Assembly: GCA_964394585.1 (NCBI GenBank)
Contig: CAYMYI010000074.1
Coordinates: 1 to 20,186 of the forward strand
Direction: 5' to 3'
Length of the DNA: 20,186 nucleotides
DNA from: CAYUJH01 sp964394585
GTDB lineage: Bacteria > Bacteroidota > Bacteroidia > Cytophagales > Flammeovirgaceae
The notes below the pieces were generated by a model that was not told the origin of the DNA, ran no database searches, and worked only from the letters and a program-made list of their open reading frames with translations. Position 1 is the stretch's first letter; the number at the start of each line of letters is the position of its first letter. Position numbers and translations under genes: made by a program. Below are positions 15,746 through 20,186 of the stretch, one piece after another.

Positions 15746-15784
15746 AAAACCGCCGTAGGCTATGGGTATATGGCTAACAGTTAA
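15746..15784 (+). pseudogene. Orphan 3' stub of an earlier cmr6
   Basis: Directly after the cmr6 stop, in a different frame, the bases encode KTAVGYGYMANS and a stop (15782-15784). KTAVGYG is identical to the motif inside the intact Cmr6 (GAKTAVGYGRSEK, encoded near 15441-15464), but the codons differ and are GC-richer (for example ACC GCC GTA GGC against ACT GCT GTG GGG). The stub lacks a start. The simplest reading is the remaining tail of a previous, shorter cmr6 left after the upstream module was replaced. Confidence 0.68.
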
Positions 15785-15798
15785 CAATCAGCAAGAAG

Positions 15799-17253
15799 AT
15801 GTCTCGTAAGGTTTTAATTAGCTTTTTGGGAACGGCTCCGTATGTAAAAAGTGCCTACTTTTTAGGAGCGAAGGCAACAGGAGAACCACCTGTTAACTAC
15901 GTACAAGAAGCGATTTTTCGTGAGGTGTGTCGTGCGTGGAATTCAAACGATTTATGCCTTATCCTCACTACGGGAGAAGCAGAACGCGAAAACTGGTTGG
16001 CATGCAAACGCTACCCTGAAGAAAAGGGATTAAAACAGGCTTTAATGCAATACGAATACTCGGTAGAAATCCGCAACTTAAATATTGAAACTGGGAAAAA
16101 TGTATCGGAAATTTTTGAAATATTCAATGCGATTTTCGAAGAACTCAACGAGGGCGATCATGTTTATTTTGACGTAACCAACAGTTTCCGCTATTTGCCC
16201 ATGCTAGGGCTGGTGCTTTTAAATTATGCCCAAACGGTAAAATCAGTACAAATTCGAAAAATTCTCTACGGTGCGTTTGAAACCTTAGGCGATTTGAAAG
16301 AAGTTGAGCATCGCTATCCGAACCCGGCAGATCGGACAGTGCCCATTTTTGATTTAACCTCGTTGGCAACTTTGCAAGAGTGGGCGACCATTTCGAACGA
16401 ATTTTTGCATTTGGGAGAAAGCCGCAATTTCGAAAAAATTAGTGGCGAGCATACTGCATTGGCACGGCAACTCGATGAGTTGGTACGCGCCATCCGTACG
16501 TCAAGAGGCGGAATGCTCGTGTACGATTTTGATTTTGAGCGCCTTAAACAAAGCATACGGCGGGCAAAAACTGACGACGTGCCCAGTAGGCAACAGATGG
16601 AACGTTTGCTAAATAGTATCGAGCAGAGGATTGATAGATTCCAGAATAACACGATTTCGAATGGTTTCAAAGCGGTGGAGTGGTGTATTGAATATGAACT
16701 CATTCCTCAGGGGTATACCCTGTTGCAAGAGAGTGTGCGCACTTGGCTTTTAAGCGATTTGGGGTATGCTAGGCACGAAATTACAGATTACAACTTGAGG
16801 AAACTCTCCGATTTAGCCCTGTTGGGAATCCCTAAGTGGCAAACTGATAAAGCTACTGGCGCTATAAAACGAAAAAATAATGGTGATAAACTACTCAACT
16901 GGAAAGGAGTGAAAGCCCATGATTATGAGACTATTGCCAAAATTGACCAAATGGTGGCACATGTGGCTCAATTTGAAGGCTTGGTGGAGCAGTTTAAAAG
17001 AATGGCAGGCAGCGGCTTACGAAACGACGTCAATCATGGGGGATTTAATACATCCTATGCTCAACCTTATACATTAAAAGAAGAATTAAATGATTTGTAT
17101 ACCGAATTTATGAGAATTTTAAACCTTAACCATGCCTACCCTCTACCTTCTTTTTTCCCATGCCCTTACCGAGGAGCAGGTTGCCGATGCCAAGCAAACC
17201 CTCGGCGTAGAGGCATTCAACCCGCTACCCGAAGCATTGCAACAACGGTTTAG
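15799..17253 (+). CDS. csx1: CARF-HEPN ribonuclease of the Csx1/Csx2 (TM1812) family
   Basis: This effector is expected to sense cyclic oligoadenylate through its CARF domain and cut RNA with its HEPN domain. The start, KVLISFLGTAPYVKSAYF, is the hallmark of the TM1812/Csx2 family. DVTNSFRYLPMLG at residues 125-137 is the second CARF loop, where relatives usually have a His-containing version (DITHxFR). The HEPN active site R-x4-H is intact as RNDVNH, residues 408-413. The frame runs 122 bases into csx20. Its last 40 or so residues (from HAYPLPSFF on, rich in Pro, Arg and Cys) are out-of-frame csx20 sequence. The true protein probably ended near 17129, where a TAA two bases before the csx20 ATG is out of frame. 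It is GC-richer than cmr2-cmr6. Confidence 0.88.
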   Translation: MSRKVLISFLGTAPYVKSAYFLGAKATGEPPVNYVQEAIFREVCRAWNSNDLCLILTTGEAERENWLACKRYPEEKGLKQALMQYEYSVEIRNLNIETGKNVSEIFEIFNAIFEELNEGDHVYFDVTNSFRYLPMLGLVLLNYAQTVKSVQIRKILYGAFETLGDLKEVEHRYPNPADRTVPIFDLTSLATLQEWATISNEFLHLGESRNFEKISGEHTALARQLDELVRAIRTSRGGMLVYDFDFERLKQSIRRAKTDDVPSRQQMERLLNSIEQRIDRFQNNTISNGFKAVEWCIEYELIPQGYTLLQESVRTWLLSDLGYARHEITDYNLRKLSDLALLGIPKWQTDKATGAIKRKNNGDKLLNWKGVKAHDYETIAKIDQMVAHVAQFEGLVEQFKRMAGSGLRNDVNHGGFNTSYAQPYTLKEELNDLYTEFMRILNLNHAYPLPSFFPCPYRGAGCRCQANPRRRGIQPATRSIATTV

Positions 17254-17515
17254 CAACGTGCCCCCAGAATTGCCGTCTTTGAAACAGTACCTCAAACCGC
17301 TGAAAGCGTGGCTCGGCGAGCAGGTGCAACCCGGCGACTTCGTGCTGGTTCAGGGCGATTTTGGTGTTACCTACAAATTGGTGCGCTATTGCAAAAAAAT
17401 AGGCGTTACCCCTGTGTATGCTACTACCCAACGCCAATCGGTGGAAGAAAGGCAGCCCGATGGGAGCGTTGTTATAAAGCGTGTTTTTAAACACTGTTTG
17501 TTTCGTGTGTACTGA
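17132..17515 (+). CDS. csx20: CRISPR-associated protein Csx20, probable ring nuclease
   Basis: The 127-residue protein matches the Csx20 family along its length: TLYLLFSHALTEEQVADAK at the start, then LPSLKQYLKPLKAWLGE, VQPGDFVLVQGDFGVTYKLV, TPVYATTQRQSVEE and the closing VFKHCLFRVY. Csx20 is found only with type III CRISPR systems and has been placed among ring nucleases, which degrade cyclic oligoadenylates and end the signal. That role fits here, next to two CARF effectors. The ATG at 17132 is chosen because the family motif begins at the second residue. Its start lies within the apparent end of csx1. It is the last gene of the CRISPR operon. Family assignment is firm; the ring-nuclease function is from family knowledge. 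Confidence 0.82.
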   Translation: MPTLYLLFSHALTEEQVADAKQTLGVEAFNPLPEALQQRFSNVPPELPSLKQYLKPLKAWLGEQVQPGDFVLVQGDFGVTYKLVRYCKKIGVTPVYATTQRQSVEERQPDGSVVIKRVFKHCLFRVY

Positions 17516-17534
17516 ACCTAATAAAGCGTGTTTT
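17474..17534 (+). repeat. 14-base direct repeat at the csx20 3' end
   Basis: ATAAAGCGTGTTTT occurs at 17474-17487, within the last codons of csx20, and again at 17521-17534 just after its stop. The copies are 47 bases apart. This is too long to be likely by chance and may be a local duplication or a footprint of a past insertion or deletion at the end of the CRISPR operon. Confidence 0.7.
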
Positions 17535-17777
17535 ATTTAAAATAATCAATTAATAATAGCAGTAGTCAATAAGTGATACTCTTTCTTCTGATAACATTGT
17601 GCTAAGTGGCTTTAAAGCCGAAACTTGAAGTGGCATAAAATAGGCAAAGTGGTAAGCGACACTGCCTTGGAATGCGCATCCATCTACGGCAGTGTATCTG
17701 TACAGATGGTGGAGTCTGGCAACCACTTAAAAAACAGGGCGATTCCGAAAAGCCTTACGAGTAGGATTACTTAAAAT
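17535..17777. other. Intergenic region after the CRISPR operon
   Basis: No gene is supported. A short plus-strand open stretch ending at TAA 17772-17774 reads in part VSVQMVESGNHLKN, which loosely recalls the catalytic-His end of alpha/beta hydrolases and could be a decayed fragment. No start, no upstream domain and no strong terminator hairpin were found. Confidence 0.4.
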
Positions 17778-18137
17778 ATGACTAAAATGAAACACGCATT
17801 GGTATTTATTCTTATGATGTTTTCCATAACCGCTTACCAGCAGGGCATTAAAATTAAGTGGGAAGACTATCAAGGAAGAGAATTTTCAATTTCAGCACCT
17901 TCAGGTAGTTTCAGCTACGGAATGATTCAAGGAGACCGAGTTAGTTACGATTATGAAGGAAGAGTTTCGAAAGTGGGTTCTGTGATAATAAGTTATGACT
18001 ATGAAGGGAGAGTTTCTCAAGTGGGTTCTGTGAGAATAAGTTACGATTATGAAGGGAGAGTTTCTCGAGTGGGCAATCTCTCTGTCCAATATGACTATAG
18101 CGGAAGGGTTACCGGAACAACTGGTTCTGTGAATTAA
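17778..18137 (+). CDS. Small secreted protein with tandem YDYEGRV repeats
   Basis: The function is unknown. The 119-residue product has a hydrophobic N-terminus (MKHALVFILMMFSITAY) that looks like a signal peptide, so export is likely. After an introductory segment (KIKWEDYQGREFSISAPSG) come four units of 16 residues built on YDYEGRVSxVGSVxIS; the YDY motifs are spaced exactly 16 residues apart and the last unit is degenerate (YDYSGRVTG). At the DNA level the unit is 48 bases and nearly identical between copies 1 to 3, indicating recent duplication. The pattern faintly recalls YD/RHS repeats but is far too short for an RHS protein. It is probably a beta-strand-rich surface or periplasmic repeat. 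A good terminator follows, so it is probably a single-gene unit or the last of its unit. Confidence 0.75.
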   Translation: MTKMKHALVFILMMFSITAYQQGIKIKWEDYQGREFSISAPSGSFSYGMIQGDRVSYDYEGRVSKVGSVIISYDYEGRVSQVGSVRISYDYEGRVSRVGNLSVQYDYSGRVTGTTGSVN

Positions 18138-18154
18138 TAATAGATAGTACTTTA

Positions 18155-18190
18155 TTAACTGTCGAGTTTCTCGGCAGTTAATTTCTTATT
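18155..18190 (+). terminator. Rho-independent-type terminator hairpin
   Basis: TTAACTGTCGAG (18155-18166), loop TTT, and CTCGGCAGTTAA (18170-18181) pair over 12 bases with a single G-T wobble, followed by TTTCTTATTTATATT. It lies 18 bases after the repeat-protein stop. Confidence 0.85.
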
Positions 18191-18251
18191 TATATTACTG
18201 TAGGAATAAAAAGATAGCCTCTGTTTACGGAATTTATAACTTACATCCTTA

Positions 18252-18836
18252 TTGATAATTATGAAACTCCTTACCCTTTTCCTTTTATGGCAACTGTGGG
18301 CAATGCCTGCCCCAACTGTAGACCATAACAATGCTCACTGTATTACCCCTGAAGAAGTCAAGCTCTACGAGCTGATTATGCAATACCGTAAGCAGAACGG
18401 GTTGCCCCGCATAGCATGTTCGGCGTCGCTTACCAAGGTTGCCCAGCTTCATGTTCGCGATTTAGCCGATAACAATCCCAACCAAGGCGAGTGCAACATG
18501 CACAGTTGGTCAGATCAGGGCGAGTGGTCGGCGTGCTGTTATACTTCTGACCACGCTCAAGCGAAATGCATGTGGAATAAACCTCGCGAACTTACCGAGT
18601 ACACTGGCGATGGCTTCGAAATTTCCTACGGTGCCAGTTGGGCATCGGTGAGTGCGGCAGGTGCCCTCGCCGGATGGAAAAGTAGCCCGGGACACAATTC
18701 CGTGATCATCAACCAAGGTATTTGGGGGGACAACAAGTGGAATGCCATCGGAATAGGAATTTACAAAGGGTATGCGGTGGTATGGTTCGGAAGGGAAAAA
18801 GACCCAGCAGGATGGCCCGAAAAGTGCGAAGAGTGA
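18252..18836 (+). CDS. Secreted CAP-domain (SCP/PR1-like) protein
   Basis: The 194-residue protein begins with a signal peptide (MIIMKLLTLFLLWQLWAMPAP) and continues as a single CAP domain. Visible family features are the opening helix LYELIMQYRKQNGLP, the segment LTKVAQLHVRDL, the cavity residues NMHSWS (His), DGFEISYG (Glu) and SSPGHNSVI (His), and the closing strands WNAIGIGIYKGYAVVWFGRE. Together these keep the two His and the Glu typical of CAP cavities. Several Cys residues (for example WSACCYTSD) suggest disulfides outside the cytoplasm. The role of bacterial CAP proteins is mostly unknown. There is a second ATG two codons in (MKLL), which is an equally plausible start. No functional link with its neighbours is evident. 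Confidence 0.85.
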   Translation: MIIMKLLTLFLLWQLWAMPAPTVDHNNAHCITPEEVKLYELIMQYRKQNGLPRIACSASLTKVAQLHVRDLADNNPNQGECNMHSWSDQGEWSACCYTSDHAQAKCMWNKPRELTEYTGDGFEISYGASWASVSAAGALAGWKSSPGHNSVIINQGIWGDNKWNAIGIGIYKGYAVVWFGREKDPAGWPEKCEE

Positions 18837-18948
18837 ATAGAAATATGCATCCGCCTATCGGTACTAATCGTAAGGACGCTGCCTGTATGTATGGATATAC
18901 TCAAACCAAATCAAGGTAATTTTCCAATCAGATAAATCTATAAATTGG

Positions 18949-18956
18949 TAACTTTA
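18949..18956 (+). promoter_or_regulatory. Possible Bacteroidota-type -7 box for the rpn-like gene
   Basis: TAACTTTA matches the Bacteroidota consensus TAnnTTTG at all but the last base and lies 18 bases before the preferred ATG at 18975. A matching -33 TTTG at proper spacing is not clear, so this is a weak call. Confidence 0.3.
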
Positions 18957-18974
18957 CCGAAACTGGTTGAGGCA

Positions 18975-19817
18975 ATGGCGAACGTTAATGATCGGATATT
19001 TAAAGAGAACTTTTTTATCAATTTCCTGCCCATCATCGAAAAGATTTTTGGCTTGGAGCACATTGAAACGACTCGGGAAATCACCGAAAAACTCCAGCAC
19101 ACTATGGAGCGGGAGCCTGATTTCGTCAGGATAGTAGAAACTGAAAAGGGCGAGCAGTACATATTGCATTTGGAATTTCAAACGACCAACGACAAGCATA
19201 TGCTGTTGCGAATGGGGGAATACCATTCACTTTTAATGCGCCGATATGATTTGCCTATCAAGCACTTTGTGCTGTATTTTGGCAATTCCAAGCCTACGAT
19301 GAAGACACAGTTGCCCGCTGATAAAGTGTTTAGAGGGTTTGAGCTGAAGGACATGAAAGACTACAAGTCGTCCGATTTCTTACGTAGCGAGAGCCCCGAA
19401 GAGGTAGTAATGAGTATTTTGGCGAACTTTGAAGGTGCTAAGCCGGGTGATGTGATAGAGCGGACTTTATTGCGCTTGCAAGAACTTACAGCAGATGCTT
19501 CGTTGTTAAGCAAATATGCGGAGCAGTTGATGATTTTATCAGGGCTTCGTAAATTAAGTAATGAAACAGAACAAAAAGTTAAAGCAATGGCAATTACGAT
19601 AGACATAGAGAACAACGCATTTTACAAAGAAGGCAAGCGAGAAGGCAAGTTAGAAGGTCTGCAAGAAGGCAAGTTAGAAGGTCTGCAAGAAGGCAAGTTA
19701 GAAATTGCCAAACAAATGCTAGTTTCAGGTCGGTATTCAGTAGCAGAAATAGCCAGTATCACCGGCTTATCGGCTTCCACCATAGAACGCTTGCAATCGG
19801 CAAAGAAGGGGAAGTAA
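18975..19817 (+). CDS. Rpn-family PD-(D/E)XK nuclease/transposase-like protein
   Basis: Rpn-family proteins carry a transposase_31-like PD-(D/E)XK nuclease and are abundant, often multicopy, in Bacteroidota; some are linked to recombination or phage defence. Features here are NDRIFKENFFINFLPIIEKIFG at the start, EPDFVRIVE (Asp), then YILHLEFQTTND, which gives the E-x-Q form of the active site, and the RMGEYHSLLMRRYDLPI segment. The C-terminus has tandem repeats of EGKLEGLQ and ends in a small helix-turn-helix-like tail (YSVAEIASITGLSASTIERL). The ATG at 18975 is preferred over an upstream TTG (18945) because the family similarity begins there and the TTG lies within a promoter-like sequence. 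The catalytic residues look intact. Confidence 0.85.
   Translation: MANVNDRIFKENFFINFLPIIEKIFGLEHIETTREITEKLQHTMEREPDFVRIVETEKGEQYILHLEFQTTNDKHMLLRMGEYHSLLMRRYDLPIKHFVLYFGNSKPTMKTQLPADKVFRGFELKDMKDYKSSDFLRSESPEEVVMSILANFEGAKPGDVIERTLLRLQELTADASLLSKYAEQLMILSGLRKLSNETEQKVKAMAITIDIENNAFYKEGKREGKLEGLQEGKLEGLQEGKLEIAKQMLVSGRYSVAEIASITGLSASTIERLQSAKKGK
19641..19703 (+). repeat. 24-base tandem repeat inside the rpn-like gene
   Basis: Two identical 24-base units (19641-19664 and 19665-19688), starting GAAGGCAAGTTAGAAGGTCT, are followed by a partial third (19689-19703). They encode EGKLEGLQ twice and then EGKLE. The units are in frame, so copy-number change would lengthen or shorten a charged linker without breaking the gene. 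Confidence 0.92.
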
Positions 19818-19876
19818 CCCCTACACTAAACCGCCTCTCCCTATGTTTTGCCAAGAAAGCAACGCCTTAAATCGGG

Positions 19877-20186
19877 TTAGGGCGTATCGTCCTCATCGGG
19901 TTTGCGCGGAATGCCGTAATCGTCCATTTTCTTTTTCAAAGTGTTGAGCGAGCCATACCCTATGGTGCGTTGGGTTTGCGAGAGGTTGTAGCTATGCGCT
20001 TTTAAGGTGCGCACAATCAAATCTTTTTCCACATCGGTCCATAAAAAGGAAGACGATGGAATCTCTGGCGTGTCGAGTTGGTCGTGCAGTTCGTGGCGTA
20101 AATCCTTTGCGGTGAGGGCAGAGGGGGCATCGCGGTAGAAGATGTAGATGCGCCGCAAGATGCTTTCCAACTGCCGAATGTTGCCC
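19877..20186 (-). CDS. C-terminal end of a sigma-54-dependent transcriptional activator, partial
   Basis: The frame enters from the right edge of the window and reads GNIRQLESILRRIYIF at once, which is the sensor II region (usually GNVRELEN) of sigma-54 AAA+ activators. The following segment ends in a Fis-type helix-turn-helix: WTDVEKDLIVRTLKAHSYNLSQTQRTIG, then LNTLKKKMDDYGIPRK. In the intact protein the AAA+ domain remodels sigma-54 RNA polymerase and the Fis-like helices bind upstream enhancer sites. The start is outside the window, so an apparent initiation at 20170 is not real. It faces the rpn-like gene tail to tail with 59 bases between the stops. Confidence 0.88.
   Translation of the reverse strand, partial: GNIRQLESILRRIYIFYRDAPSALTAKDLRHELHDQLDTPEIPSSSFLWTDVEKDLIVRTLKAHSYNLSQTQRTIGYGSLNTLKKKMDDYGIPRKPDEDDTP

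Noticed and set aside
17132..17253. C-terminal Cys/Pro-rich domain of the Csx1-like protein
   Set aside because: It is csx20 coding sequence read in the wrong frame; csx20 matches its family over this same stretch.
17619..17774. Small open stretch resembling the end of an alpha/beta hydrolase
   Set aside because: The similarity is confined to a few residues (MVESGNH), there is no start and no other hydrolase motif.
17778..18137. RHS/YD-repeat toxin fragment
   Set aside because: The 16-residue period is shorter than that of YD repeats, the protein has its own signal peptide and a terminator, and no toxin domain is present.
18722..18919. Plus-strand frame overlapping the end of the CAP gene
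   Set aside because: It overlaps the CAP domain's conserved closing strands, is basic and low in complexity, and has no family features.

Overview
The window looks like chromosomal DNA from a member of the Bacteroidota. The type I restriction proteins, the Cas6b-like Cas6, the Rpn-family protein and the sigma-54 regulator tail all have a Bacteroidota flavour, genes are closely packed, and start sites lack strong Shine-Dalgarno sequences. A run of ten N inside hsdR (1244-1253) shows that the sequence is a scaffold, so it is probably a draft or metagenome assembly.

Region 1 (1-6267) is a type I restriction-modification locus: hsdR (5' end outside the window, broken by the scaffold gap), a lone HicB-like gene, a palindromic intergenic repeat, hsdM and hsdS. 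The two target-recognition segments of hsdS are AT-rich and sit between GC-richer conserved segments. Just downstream, on the minus strand, lies the C-terminal stub of a tyrosine recombinase. Together these suggest that the DNA specificity of the locus has been exchanged by recombination. Positions 6391-6808 hold no recognisable gene.

Region 2 (6809-17515) is a type III-B (Cmr) CRISPR-Cas operon on the plus strand, with many genes overlapping: cas6, cmr1, cas10/cmr2 (frameshifted just after GGDD), cmr3, a CARF plus PD-(D/E)XK nuclease gene, cmr4, cmr5, cmr6, a CARF-HEPN (Csx1/Csx2-like) gene and csx20. Cas10 has no HD nuclease domain but keeps the cyclase motif. The expected output is therefore RNA-guided target recognition, target RNA cleavage by Cmr4, and cyclic oligoadenylate signalling. 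That signal would feed a DNase-like effector and an RNase-like effector, with Csx20 as the probable off-switch. No CRISPR array and no cas1/cas2 are in the window.

The most interesting structural signal is evidence of module replacement. cas6, the first part of cmr1, and csx1/csx20 are GC-richer, while the rest of cmr1 through cmr6 is AT-rich. Between cmr6 and csx1 there is a short orphan stretch encoding KTAVGYG, the same motif found inside the intact Cmr6. It looks like the 3' stub of an older cmr6 left behind when a foreign cmr block replaced the resident one.

Region 3 (17516-20186) holds a small secreted protein with 16-residue repeats followed by a clear terminator, a secreted CAP-domain protein, an Rpn-family PD-(D/E)XK protein with internal tandem repeats and, on the minus strand, the C-terminus of a sigma-54-dependent activator that runs off the window.
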